Source: DATJGR01 sp963735085
GTDB lineage: Bacteria > Pseudomonadota > Gammaproteobacteria > Pseudomonadales > Azotimanducaceae
Length of the DNA stretch: 64,000 nt
NCBI GenBank assembly: GCA_963735085.1
Contig: CAVTJP010000005.1
Coordinates: 1,922,001 to 1,986,000 of the forward strand
Reading direction: 5' to 3'
Shown in pieces: positions 1-8,027 of the stretch (positions within the stretch are counted from its first letter, which is position 1; every line of letters begins with the position of its first letter). The notes under the pieces were generated by a model. It was not told the origin of the DNA. It did not search any database and saw nothing but the letters and a program-made list of their open reading frames with translations. The position numbers and the translations under genes were made by a program.

Positions 1-1585
1 GGCCGAATAGAAAGCGGCGGAATTCCTCCGGGAACACGTCGCGCGGACCCACGCTGTACCAGGTCTCGGCCGAGAACTCTTCTTCGATCGTGCGCGGTGT
101 TGGCAGCACACGAAAGTTCACGTCGGTCAGGTAACAGATCTCGTCGTAGTCGTAGAACACCACGCGGCCGTGACGGGTTACACCGAAGTTCTTCAGCAGC
201 ATGTCGCCGGGGAAGATGTTCGCGGCCGCCAGCTGTTTGATTGCGTTGCCGTACTCGTCGAGCACTTCGCGGAGCTGCTCGTCGGTCGCGGCTTCAATGT
301 AGAGATTCAGTGGTGTCATCAGGCGTTCGGCATACAAGTGGGCAATGATGACGAGGTCGTCGGTCAGCGTCAGCGATGACGGTGCGACCGCCTGCAGTTC
401 GTCGAGCAGTTCAGTCGAGAAGCGCGCGCGTGGCATCGCAAAGCGGACGAATTCCTGTGTATCGGCCATGCGGCCGACGCGATCGTGACTCTTGACGATG
501 GAGTACTTCTCTTCGACCTGCTGGCGCGTGATGTCCTTCGGTGGCGCGAAGCGGTCTTTGATCACTTTGAAAACGGTCTGATACGACGGCAACGTGAATA
601 CCGTCATCACCATGCCCTTCACGCCCGGGGCGATGACGAATTGATCCTTGGTGCGGGCGAGATGCGTCAGGAATCCGCGGTAGAACTCGGTCTTGCCGTG
701 CTTGTGCATGCCGATCGCGGCATACAGCTCGGAGCGCTTCTTGCCGGGTAGCAGCGCGTTGAGGTATTCGATCAATGCGAAAGGGTGCGGTGCGTCGACC
801 ATGAAGTACGAACGGGTAAAGCTGAACACCACCGACAACTCGTCTTCGTCGCATATCAACGTATCGACGTACAGCTTGCCTGCTTCGTCGATCAGAATCG
901 GCAGCACCACGGGCCAACTGTTGCCCGAATAACGAAGCGTCCCGACGAGATAGGCACCTTTGTTGCGGTAAAAGACCGACTCGAGAATCTCCACGTCGAG
1001 GCCGGCGGGGCGGCGGATTTCCGGACGCGCTTCCGCTAACGAGCGCAGTATGTTGCGCACGTCCCGGTCGATGTCCTGCCACGGCAGGTCGAAATCGAGG
1101 TCGCGCAGAATCTGTGTGACCGTCGCGACCATATCGCGATGCATCGGATAGGTGCGATAGATCGGCCGGCTCGGTCTGACCGGTGGTTCGACGCACTCGC
1201 TCCAGATGAACGACTGTGTCTCGTCGATACCGGCATCGGGGGCGAGGCGCCGATGGATCGAATTGAAGTACGTTTCGGCGAGTTCGAATTCTGGCAGCGG
1301 CACGATCAGCCTGGCGTACGCGCCTTTGATCGCGCGGGATAACGCGGGTGTCAATGGTGCGCCGTTGAGCCGCGAAACGATTTCGGCTTGCAGCTCGCCA
1401 ACGAATTCCTTGTAGATCGCGAGTCGTCTGGCACTGGCGATTTGCACTTCAACCCAGGCGGCGCGTTCGAATCGGGTTTTCGCTGCCAGCGTGATATCGC
1501 GAAAGCTCGCCCGATAGGCGCGAAAGTTCGCCAGGATCAGGTTCGCGAGGTCTGCTGGGTCGACGTCGGGTGACGCCGGTATCAT
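1..1585 (-). CDS. aceK: Isocitrate dehydrogenase kinase/phosphatase, partial (C-terminus beyond left edge)
   Basis: Bifunctional cytoplasmic enzyme that phosphorylates and dephosphorylates isocitrate dehydrogenase, directing flux between the TCA cycle and the glyoxylate shunt. I read 528 codons from an ATG at 1585 to the window edge with no stop; the family is about 570-600 residues, so roughly 50-70 are missing. The kinase fold shows the AceK nucleotide-loop region (LPSYQTVFKVIKDRF), a catalytic segment GDMLLKNFGV near residue 455-465 and the metal-binding DYDEICYL near 475, all close to the E. coli pattern. The start overlaps the stop of the upstream DUF2628 gene (ATGA). It ends an operon with acyl-CoA dehydrogenases, which makes sense because fatty acid use needs the glyoxylate shunt. 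Confidence 0.95.
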   Translation of the reverse strand, partial: MIPASPDVDPADLANLILANFRAYRASFRDITLAAKTRFERAAWVEVQIASARRLAIYKEFVGELQAEIVSRLNGAPLTPALSRAIKGAYARLIVPLPEFELAETYFNSIHRRLAPDAGIDETQSFIWSECVEPPVRPSRPIYRTYPMHRDMVATVTQILRDLDFDLPWQDIDRDVRNILRSLAEARPEIRRPAGLDVEILESVFYRNKGAYLVGTLRYSGNSWPVVLPILIDEAGKLYVDTLICDEDELSVVFSFTRSYFMVDAPHPFALIEYLNALLPGKKRSELYAAIGMHKHGKTEFYRGFLTHLARTKDQFVIAPGVKGMVMTVFTLPSYQTVFKVIKDRFAPPKDITRQQVEEKYSIVKSHDRVGRMADTQEFVRFAMPRARFSTELLDELQAVAPSSLTLTDDLVIIAHLYAERLMTPLNLYIEAATDEQLREVLDEYGNAIKQLAAANIFPGDMLLKNFGVTRHGRVVFYDYDEICYLTDVNFRVLPTPRTIEEEFSAETWYSVGPRDVFPEEFRRFLFG

Positions 1586-2094
1586 TGACCGATCTGCGCC
1601 AGCGAGCCCGCGAGCATCGACATCACGACGAGTCCGATCAGTACCAGATAAGGCACTTGACCGTTGACGCCACCGTGCGCTTCGAGATAACGATTCTGCG
1701 ATTCGAGCTGACCGGGAAACTTCATGCGCGCCCGCTCGATTTCGTGCCTCGCCCATCGGTAATAGATCCCGTTCGCGTGCAACGGTAACCAGACGAAGCC
1801 GAAGCCCATCACGGCAATTGCGAGTAACGGCCGTCCGCTCCCCGGTAGCGCGGCATCGATCAGCGCCGCGATGATTGCAGCGAGGTACGGTATGCCGAAT
1901 ACGATCAGTGCGAAGCGATACTGCTTGCGGTACAGCAGCCAGAACAGGCCGATCACGAACACCGGCCAATGCCATGAAATCGGCGGATAGCCGCGACTGT
2001 CGGCGCGCTTGAAATAACTTAAGTAAAACGCCTGACTGGGTTCGCCGATGATCGCGCGGTAGAGATCGTCTGATGGTGTATCAGCCGGGATCAC
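1582..2094 (-). CDS. DUF2628 family membrane protein
   Basis: A 170-residue membrane protein of unknown function. The segment WHWPVFVIGLFWLLYRKQY near residues 42-60 matches the DUF2628 hallmark (aromatic/proline followed by FWLLYRK). About three hydrophobic stretches follow (residues about 43-55, 61-82, 88-106), with another near the C-terminus (about 148-165). The GTG start overlaps the stop of the upstream acyl-CoA dehydrogenase gene (GTGA), and its own stop overlaps the aceK start, so it is translationally coupled on both sides. No enzymatic motif is visible. Its place between an acyl-CoA dehydrogenase and aceK suggests co-expression during fatty acid growth, but gives no function. Confidence 0.85.
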   Translation of the reverse strand: MIPADTPSDDLYRAIIGEPSQAFYLSYFKRADSRGYPPISWHWPVFVIGLFWLLYRKQYRFALIVFGIPYLAAIIAALIDAALPGSGRPLLAIAVMGFGFVWLPLHANGIYYRWARHEIERARMKFPGQLESQNRYLEAHGGVNGQVPYLVLIGLVVMSMLAGSLAQIGQ

Positions 2095-3311
2095 GACCCT
2101 CTCGGAATCTCGTTGAATGGCACACTCTTATCGACTCGGATGTCGCTCGGCAAGCCCAGCACGCGCTCGGCGATGATGTTGCGCAGGATCTCGTCGGTGC
2201 CGCCGGCGATACGGTAGCCCGGCGCGCCCATGAAATTGTGCTGGAATGCGAGATCTGCGGGCACCCGCTTCGGGTCCATCAGGATGCCGCCCATGTCCAT
2301 CAGATCCATGCCGAACGATCCGATGTCCTGCTGCTTCTTCGCGCTGACGACCTTGGTGATCGAGTTCTCCGGTCCTGGTGTCGCGCCGCGCGACAGCGCG
2401 CTGATGACTCGGTAGTTGGTGAAGCGCAGCCCGCTCGACTGACAGTACCAGTCGGCGAGTTTCTCGCGCACTGCCTGGTTGCGAATGGCCGGCATGCCAT
2501 CGAGTTTGACCTGGGTCGCCAGTGCCAGCGCGTCGTCGAAATCGGCGCCGCCGGCATTGCCGACCGCGAGGCGTTCGTTCATCAACGTCGTCAGCGAAAC
2601 CTGCCAGCCCTGGCCGACGGCGCCGAGACGTTGCGCGTCCGGAATGCGCACATCGGTGAAGTACACCTCGTTGAAATTGGCGTCGCCGGAAATCTGTTTG
2701 ATCGGTTTTGCCGTCACGCCCGGCGAATGCATGTTCAGGAAGAAGAACGTCAGACCCTTATGCTTCGGTACGGTGGGATCGGAGCGGGTGACCAGAATGC
2801 CCCAGTCGCTGTAGTGCGCGCCCGACGTCCAGATCTTCTGGCCGTTTATCACCCATTCGTCGCCGACGCGTTCAGCCTTGGTGCGCAACGCGGCGAGGTC
2901 GGAGCCGCCGGCCGGTTCGCTGAACAACTGGCACCAGATGTGCTCGCCGGACGCCATGCGGGGCAGCAGTTCGCGCTTCTGCTGTTCGGACGCGTAGGCA
3001 ATCATCGTTGGGCCGCACATGCCGAGGCCGATTGCGAATGGTCCCACCGGCACGTCGTAACGCGCCTCTTCCTGATTCCAGATGATCAGCTGCATGGCTG
3101 TCGCGTCGCGTCCGCCATACTCTTTCGGCCAGTTCAGGCATGCCCAGCCATTCTCGTACTTGAGTTTCTGCCAGGCTTTCGCTCGCGTGAGGTATTCCGC
3201 CTCGGTTTCATCTCGTGGTTCCGATTCCGACTTCAGTTGTGCATGCGCGCTCAGGAAATCGCGGGCCTCGGCGCGGAACGAACTCTCTTCGGCTGTGTCG
3301 TTGAAATTCAT
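2091..3311 (-). CDS. Acyl-CoA dehydrogenase, larger subunit of a two-gene pair
   Basis: Flavoprotein of the acyl-CoA dehydrogenase family (406 residues) that would introduce the alpha-beta double bond in an acyl-CoA. N-terminal helical domain, middle beta domain with WCQLFSEPAGGSDLAAL (FAD/substrate loop) and KIWTSGAHYSDW, and a C-terminal helical domain ending RIAGGTDEILRNIIAERVLG. The YEGT-type catalytic glutamate of short- and medium-chain enzymes is replaced by the AGGT context, so any catalytic acid must lie elsewhere or in the partner. The next gene upstream, 39 bp away, is a smaller acyl-CoA dehydrogenase. This large/small arrangement is like the heterotetrameric FadE pairs used in steroid side-chain and branched acyl degradation. 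Substrate unknown. Confidence 0.9.
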   Translation of the reverse strand: MNFNDTAEESSFRAEARDFLSAHAQLKSESEPRDETEAEYLTRAKAWQKLKYENGWACLNWPKEYGGRDATAMQLIIWNQEEARYDVPVGPFAIGLGMCGPTMIAYASEQQKRELLPRMASGEHIWCQLFSEPAGGSDLAALRTKAERVGDEWVINGQKIWTSGAHYSDWGILVTRSDPTVPKHKGLTFFFLNMHSPGVTAKPIKQISGDANFNEVYFTDVRIPDAQRLGAVGQGWQVSLTTLMNERLAVGNAGGADFDDALALATQVKLDGMPAIRNQAVREKLADWYCQSSGLRFTNYRVISALSRGATPGPENSITKVVSAKKQQDIGSFGMDLMDMGGILMDPKRVPADLAFQHNFMGAPGYRIAGGTDEILRNIIAERVLGLPSDIRVDKSVPFNEIPRGS

Positions 3312-3350
3312 CGTCTGCTCCCGTTCGTGTTCAAGCTGTCTGCAGGTTGG

Positions 3351-4457
3351 TTATCGCGAGGCTTCGATCGCCGTGATCAGACGATCCTTCCAGCGCGGCA
3401 ATGCGCCGAGATTCACCGACAGTAACTTTGCGCGACGGTAGTAGAGGTGGCAGTCGAACTCCCATGTGAAACCCATGCCGCCGTGTGTCTGAATGTTCTC
3501 CTTGGATGATTCGTGGAACGCCTCGGTGGCACTGACACGGGCGGTCGCCGCGGCGACCGGCAGTTCGTCGGCATCGGTGGAGAGCGCCCAGGCGCCGTAG
3601 TAGCAGTTCGAGTGCGCCAGCGTATTGGCAATGTACATATCCGCGAGCTTGTGTTTGATCGCCTGGAACGATGCGATCGGCCGACCGAACGCGAAGCGGC
3701 CGAGTGCGTACTGCTTTGCCATCTCCAGCGCCGCCTGAGCGCCGCCGACCTGCTCGAATGAAAACAGCACCGCGGCGCGATTGAACAGCTTTTCGGTTTG
3801 CGGCCAGCCCTTGCCCGCCTTGCCGAGCAACTCAGCCGGTGCATCATTGAAGCGTATCGAGGCGTGAGAGCGCGTCGGATCGAGCGTTGGCACCACCGTG
3901 CGCTTCACGCCGGCGCCGGTCAGATCGACGATGTACATCGACGCGTGCTTCTTCTCTTCCTTCGCGAGCACGATGGCGAAATCGGCGACGTCGCCGTCCG
4001 GCACCGGGATTTTGGTGCCCTTGATCGTGTCCTTCTTTGCTTTCGTTTTCAGGCTGACGGCCGGTTCGCCGGCGCCTTCGGCGATCGCGAACGTGCCGAC
4101 CCATTCACCTGCGGCAAGCTTCGGCAGATAGCGCGCCTTCTGCTTGGCGCTGCCGAATGCGAGCAGGGCCTCGGTGGCGAGATAGACGCTGGACGAAAAC
4201 GGTGTCGGTGCGAGGCTGCGGCCGAGTTCCTCGGCGAGTACGCACAGTTCGAGGTAGCCGAGTCCGATGCCACCGAATTCTTCGGGGATCGATGTCGCCG
4301 TCCAGCCGAGATCGACCATGCCGCGCCACACCTGGGCGTCGTTCGGTTGGTCGCCGTCGAGCACGCGGCGTACCGCCGACAGCGGGCATTTGTCCGCCAG
4401 GAACGATTGGGCCTGCTCGCGAAGCAGGTTCTGTTCTTCGGAAAACTCGAAATTCAT
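3351..4457 (-). CDS. Acyl-CoA dehydrogenase, smaller subunit of a two-gene pair
   Basis: A 368-residue acyl-CoA dehydrogenase family protein. It has the N-terminal helical domain (FSEEQNLLREQAQSFL), a shortened and divergent middle beta domain around residues 110-210 lacking the usual T-x-P-x-AGSD loop, and a C-terminal domain with QYALGRFAFGRPIASFQAIKH and the QTHGGMGFTWEFD motif near 330. No YEGT motif is present. Divergence of complementary parts in this protein and its 406-residue neighbour suggests that the two form a mixed active site, as in mycobacterial FadE alpha2beta2 enzymes. It is the first gene of the acyl-CoA dehydrogenase-DUF2628-aceK operon. A possible promoter for it lies in the 121 bp after the SDR gene. 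Confidence 0.9.
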   Translation of the reverse strand: MNFEFSEEQNLLREQAQSFLADKCPLSAVRRVLDGDQPNDAQVWRGMVDLGWTATSIPEEFGGIGLGYLELCVLAEELGRSLAPTPFSSSVYLATEALLAFGSAKQKARYLPKLAAGEWVGTFAIAEGAGEPAVSLKTKAKKDTIKGTKIPVPDGDVADFAIVLAKEEKKHASMYIVDLTGAGVKRTVVPTLDPTRSHASIRFNDAPAELLGKAGKGWPQTEKLFNRAAVLFSFEQVGGAQAALEMAKQYALGRFAFGRPIASFQAIKHKLADMYIANTLAHSNCYYGAWALSTDADELPVAAATARVSATEAFHESSKENIQTHGGMGFTWEFDCHLYYRRAKLLSVNLGALPRWKDRLITAIEASR

Positions 4458-4578
4458 GCTCGCATCCTATCTATGAAGGTGACTGCGGTGGGGTAAATAC
4501 GGCCACGACCCGAAAGGGCAGTGATTCAATCTCATTAACGCGAAGCTGGCAAGAACGCGCGCCCGTTGAGAGTGGGCC

Positions 4579-5358
4579 TCAGGTCAGTATGCCGAGTGCG
4601 CCGCCGTCGATGCGGATGTTCTGACCGTGGATCGCGTCGGCGCGCGGACTCGCGAGGAACGCGACCAGATCGGCCACCTCTTCGCGCTTCACGATGCGTC
4701 GGATTGGTATCTCGGCCGCGACGTGAGGCTCGACCTCTGCCCACGTTTCGCCCCAGCCTTTGCGGCGGCCTTGCGCGACGTAGCTGGCTTCCACTTCGGC
4801 GGTGTGGATGAGCCCGGGCGAAACCAGATTGACGGTGATGCCAGTCCCCGCCACTTCCTGTGCCAGGCTGATCGTCAACGTCGCGAGCGCACCTTTTGCG
4901 GCGTAATAGTGCGGCATGCGGGCGGCGGGGCGCGTGGAGCCAACGGTACCGAGATTGATGATGCGTCCCCAACTGCGCGCGCGCATCGCGGGCAGCAGCG
5001 CCTGTATCAGTCGCTGCGCGGCCAGCACGTTGCGTTGATACATGTCGAGCCACGCCGTTTCGTCGGTATCGCTCCAGCGACCCGGGCCGGCGGTCCCATA
5101 GTTGTTGACGAGGATGTCGATCGGCGGCGCGGATGCACAACCTAATAGCAGGACATCCGTGCCGGCGCGTGTCGCGATATCGCCGTGGACCGGTATGCCG
5201 CCACCGATCGTCGCAACGGATTGCTCGGCTTCGGTATGCGTGAAACCGTGTACCAGCACGGTCGCACCTTCGTCGAGCAGGCGCGCGGCTATGATTGCAC
5301 CGGTGCCACGATGGCTGCCGGTAACCAATGCGACCTTGTCCGAGAGTCCCAACTCCAT
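4579..5358 (-). CDS. Short-chain dehydrogenase/reductase (SDR)
   Basis: A 259-residue classical SDR oxidoreductase, NAD(P)-dependent. Nucleotide-binding TGSHRGTG at residues 13-20, structural NNYG at 85-88, and catalytic Y151-x-x-x-K155 in HYYAAKGAL. The usual catalytic serine position, 13 residues before the tyrosine, is a threonine (T138 in NLGTVGS), which is a little unusual. The C-terminal segment GQNIRIDGG is the typical SDR ending. It is the first leftward gene after a divergent 175 bp region and precedes the acyl-CoA dehydrogenase operon, so it may serve a hydroxyacyl or related oxidation. The substrate cannot be predicted from sequence. Confidence 0.9.
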   Translation of the reverse strand: MELGLSDKVALVTGSHRGTGAIIAARLLDEGATVLVHGFTHTEAEQSVATIGGGIPVHGDIATRAGTDVLLLGCASAPPIDILVNNYGTAGPGRWSDTDETAWLDMYQRNVLAAQRLIQALLPAMRARSWGRIINLGTVGSTRPAARMPHYYAAKGALATLTISLAQEVAGTGITVNLVSPGLIHTAEVEASYVAQGRRKGWGETWAEVEPHVAAEIPIRRIVKREEVADLVAFLASPRADAIHGQNIRIDGGALGILT

Positions 5359-5533
5359 ATGCGGCTACGTTAGTGGATAGCCATGTACAACGCCATCCGC
5401 CGAAAGGCGGACGCGTCGCTTCGCGAAGCGTTCGCGCTGTATTTACATTCCGGTCACTTCGCCGCCTAATGCGCTTTGTTAATCTGCGCACCTGTTTCGC
5501 GCATACCAGAACAAAAGAAAAAGGGGTTCGTAG

Positions 5534-5692
5534 GTGTTTACCCGTATTGCAATCGTGATGGCGTTGACGTTCGCCACGATCGGTGCCAGCGCAGTCGCCA
5601 TTGGTGCGCTCAAGGTTCCCGATCCGAGCATCTATGTGCTGCTCACCGCTGGCGTCTTGGCGTTGGTGATGCTGCGCCGTCGTACGCTGTAG
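5534..5692 (+). CDS. 52-residue membrane peptide with PEP-CTERM-like tail
   Basis: A very short open reading frame with a GTG start, preceded by AAGGGG (5521-5526) and closed by TAG, then a strong hairpin terminator. The product has an N-terminal hydrophobic segment (residues 4-26, rich in Ala/Ile/Val, signal-peptide-like). It then reads KVPDPSIYVLLTAGVLAL and ends MLRRRTL. VPDPS followed by a hydrophobic helix and an arginine cluster is the layout of PEP-CTERM sorting tails recognised by exosortase, with D instead of E in the motif. There is almost no mature region between signal and tail. It could be a degenerate remnant, a mini substrate, or simply a two-helix membrane peptide. No exosortase is in the window. 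Confidence 0.5.
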   Translation: MFTRIAIVMALTFATIGASAVAIGALKVPDPSIYVLLTAGVLALVMLRRRTL

Positions 5693-5731
5693 TTTTTTCG
5701 GACCATGCCCTCGCGGGCATCCGGAGCGTCA

Positions 5732-5759
5732 AAGGGGTGCCTGGCACCCCTTATTTTTT
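5732..5759 (+). terminator. Rho-independent terminator / GGGGTGCC palindrome
   Basis: AAGGGGTG (5732-5739) pairs with CACCCCTT (5745-5752) around CCTGG, followed by TATTTTTT. It lies 39 bp after the stop of the 52-residue peptide gene, and its right arm runs into the TAA stop of the opposing hydrolase gene, so it can serve the rightward transcript and perhaps both. The GGGGTGCC/GGCACCCC core also resembles a dispersed palindrome seen in many proteobacteria (from memory). Confidence 0.75.
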
Positions 5760-6716
5760 GCGTCTTGCTTTGTGAACCTTCGCCATCATGCCGAACAATG
5801 CTGCCGTGTCGTTCGGTGTCGTATCACCAGCAAATTCCTTATACAGCGTTGCGACGTTGACGACGATCCGCTCGGCGTCACCCCACGAGTCGTAGTCGGC
5901 GAGCGAAATATCCATCGCCGCGTCGTACGCATCCATGCCGGCATCGAACCGCGCCCGCGCCTGATCACGAACGTAGACGAGATAGTCGCGTACTGCGCGC
6001 ACGCCGCGCTGATCAGTGATGGGTCCGTGGCCAGGCACGACCGCGTCGACATCGAGCGAAGCGATGTGATCGCACGCATCGATCCAGTTGCCGACCGGCC
6101 CGGCCCACAGGATCGGATGCCCCTCGATGAACAGAATGTCGCCGGTGAATACCATTCGGTCCGCCGGCACGTGCACGATCGTGTCACCACGCGTGTGGGC
6201 AGGCCCAACTTGTTTCAGATGAACGCGCTTGTCGCCAACGGTTAGATCCAGTTCGCCTTCGAAGGTGCGTGTTGGCAGTGCCTGCGTGACTTCCTCGAAA
6301 TGGAACGCGCCGAAGCAGTAGACGAAAAATTCGCCGACCTCGCCCATGCTCGGCGCCTGTTTCATCAAGGACGCCATCATGCGTGGCGATTCATGGGCCA
6401 ACTCATCTGCGGTGGCTTTCGACGCGATGATCTGCGCACCCGCGACGAGTTCGTTGCCGTTGCAGTGATCGCCGTTAGAGTGCGTGTTGACCAGTTGCTC
6501 GATGCGCACTCCGGGGACCGCGCCGCGCATCGCGGCGAGCATCTCGGCGGTGAGTCGCACGTCGAACAACGTATCGACCAGCAGCGCCTGACCGGCGTCG
6601 GTCACCAGACCGGCGTTGCTCCAACCCCAACCGCCATCGGGTTGCAGCCAGGCGTAACCGCCGCGGCCGAGATCGAAGAGTCCCCTTTCATAGGGTCGAG
6701 TACCGAGCGAGGTCAT
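5751..6716 (-). CDS. MBL-fold metallohydrolase
   Basis: A 321-residue metallo-beta-lactamase-fold hydrolase. Metal-ligand motifs: H79-S-N81-G-D83-H84, H174 in GPAHTRGD, D193 in FTGDIL and H230 in VPGHG. The first motif is HxNxDH instead of HxHxDH, so one usual zinc-1 histidine is an asparagine, as in some alkylsulfatase-like or quinoprotein-associated relatives. The C-terminal part (about 240-321) is helical and could supply substrate contacts. The gene stands alone, convergent with the small membrane peptide gene and divergent from the acyltransferase gene. Substrate unknown. Confidence 0.88.
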   Translation of the reverse strand: MTSLGTRPYERGLFDLGRGGYAWLQPDGGWGWSNAGLVTDAGQALLVDTLFDVRLTAEMLAAMRGAVPGVRIEQLVNTHSNGDHCNGNELVAGAQIIASKATADELAHESPRMMASLMKQAPSMGEVGEFFVYCFGAFHFEEVTQALPTRTFEGELDLTVGDKRVHLKQVGPAHTRGDTIVHVPADRMVFTGDILFIEGHPILWAGPVGNWIDACDHIASLDVDAVVPGHGPITDQRGVRAVRDYLVYVRDQARARFDAGMDAYDAAMDISLADYDSWGDAERIVVNVATLYKEFAGDTTPNDTAALFGMMAKVHKARRKK

Positions 6717-6832
6717 GCGTGCGTCCCTAAACCATTCGGACCCGGAATGTTAGATGAACGTGGTGCTTTTGTGGCGGACGGCTTTTGGCTAGCCTGCAAC
6801 ACCGGTTCAAACGGACCGCCGTTCGAGATGCG

Positions 6833-7972
6833 ATGCAAGAAGCGTTGGCCGAATTCGAAGAGATTCGTCCGTATCGGGACGATGAAGTCGCTGCCGTGCT
6901 CGAACGGCTTGGAGCCGATGCGTCGTTGCGCAAAGACCTGTCACGCTATGCTTTGCCATTGCTGAGCCGTTGCGCGCCGCCGCTCGCGCGTTGGTTGATC
7001 GGCAGGAAACTGCGTACCGCGTTTGCGAGAATCGATTCAGTGGATTCGTTTCAACGGGCACTTGCCGGCGTTTTTCAACGCATGATCGACGACACGACAG
7101 ATGGCTTTACGGTGTCCGGGCTGGACGCACTCGAGCCTGATCTCGCGCATCTTTTCATTTCCAATCATCGCGACATCACGCTCGATTCCGGCTTCATGAA
7201 CCTTGCTCTGTTCCGCGCCGGGCACCCAACCACACGGATGGCAATTGGCGACAACCTGTTGCACACGGGCTATGCGGCCGACGTGATGCGGCTGAACAAA
7301 GGCTTTGTGGTGCATCGAGGCCATCGCGGTGCAAAGCTCGCATTTGCGTCGATGTCGCGGACCTCGCGCTACATTCGATATTCGGTGGAAACGGGACAGT
7401 CGGTCTGGACCGCACAGCGTGAAGGCAGGGCGAAGGACGGTCGCGATCTGACGGATCCCGCACTGGTTAAAATGCTCTCGCTGGCCTATCGCAAAGACAT
7501 CCCCGATCTGAACGACATGATCGAGCGGTTGTCGATCGTGCCGGTGGCCGTGTCGTATGAGTTCGATCCATGTGATGAACTGAAAGCACGCGAACTTGTC
7601 GAGATCGCGCAGCACGGGGCATATCGAAAGACGCCGGGTGAGGATCTGCGCAGCATCATCACCGGCGTCACCGGGCGCAAGGGCCGCGTACATCTGAGTG
7701 TGGGTGGAACGTTGCGCGGTCGGTTTACCGACGCCGACGCGGTTGCGGCCGAAATAGACCGTCAGATTGCGCAGGGTTATCGCTTGTTTCCCAGCCACTT
7801 GATGGCCGCGCGGCTGGCGGGTTTGAGTTGCGCATTGCCTGAAGAACGCGGCGATGCGTCGCGTGAGTTCGAACAACGGCTCGCGGCAACTCCGCCGACG
7901 TTGCGCGAGCAGCTGATCAATCAGTACGCGAATCCGGTTGCCCGCGCGCTGGAACTGGGCGTAGCTCGCTGA
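6833..7972 (+). CDS. Glycerol-3-phosphate/1-acylglycerol-phosphate acyltransferase family protein
   Basis: About 379 residues of the PlsC-type acyltransferase fold. The acceptor motif is SNHRDITLDS, with a histidine and an aspartate spaced as HxxxxxD, a variant known from NHRDIxLD proteins, instead of the canonical HxxxxD. Such enzymes usually transfer an acyl chain to a glycerophospholipid precursor at the membrane, but no long transmembrane helix is evident here. I chose the ATG at 6833 because the product then begins like relatives (EFEEIRPYRDDEV). A TTG at 6785 would add 16 residues, and neither has a strong ribosome site. The gene is divergent from the hydrolase gene with a 116 bp gap. 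Confidence 0.8.
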   Translation: MQEALAEFEEIRPYRDDEVAAVLERLGADASLRKDLSRYALPLLSRCAPPLARWLIGRKLRTAFARIDSVDSFQRALAGVFQRMIDDTTDGFTVSGLDALEPDLAHLFISNHRDITLDSGFMNLALFRAGHPTTRMAIGDNLLHTGYAADVMRLNKGFVVHRGHRGAKLAFASMSRTSRYIRYSVETGQSVWTAQREGRAKDGRDLTDPALVKMLSLAYRKDIPDLNDMIERLSIVPVAVSYEFDPCDELKARELVEIAQHGAYRKTPGEDLRSIITGVTGRKGRVHLSVGGTLRGRFTDADAVAAEIDRQIAQGYRLFPSHLMAARLAGLSCALPEERGDASREFEQRLAATPPTLREQLINQYANPVARALELGVAR

Positions 7973-7987
7973 TCATAGCTACCCGCG

Positions 7988-8014
7988 GACGGCGCCCGTG
8001 GACGGGCCGCCGTC
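7988..8014. terminator. Hairpin between convergent genes
   Basis: GACGGC (7988-7993) pairs with GCCGTC (8009-8014), and the inner CCCG (7995-7998) pairs with CGGG (8003-8006) across a TGGA loop, with a small internal loop. It sits in the 55 bp gap between the convergent acyltransferase and srkA genes. There is no U-tract, so it may only aid RNA stability or weak termination. Confidence 0.35.
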
Positions 8015-8027
8015 GATCTGGGAGACG

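Noticed and set aside
2073..3425. A 450-codon open frame on the plus strand opposite the acyl-CoA dehydrogenase gene
   Set aside because: It is a GC-driven antisense frame with arginine/histidine-rich, non-family sequence; the minus-strand frame has clear acyl-CoA dehydrogenase motifs over the full length.
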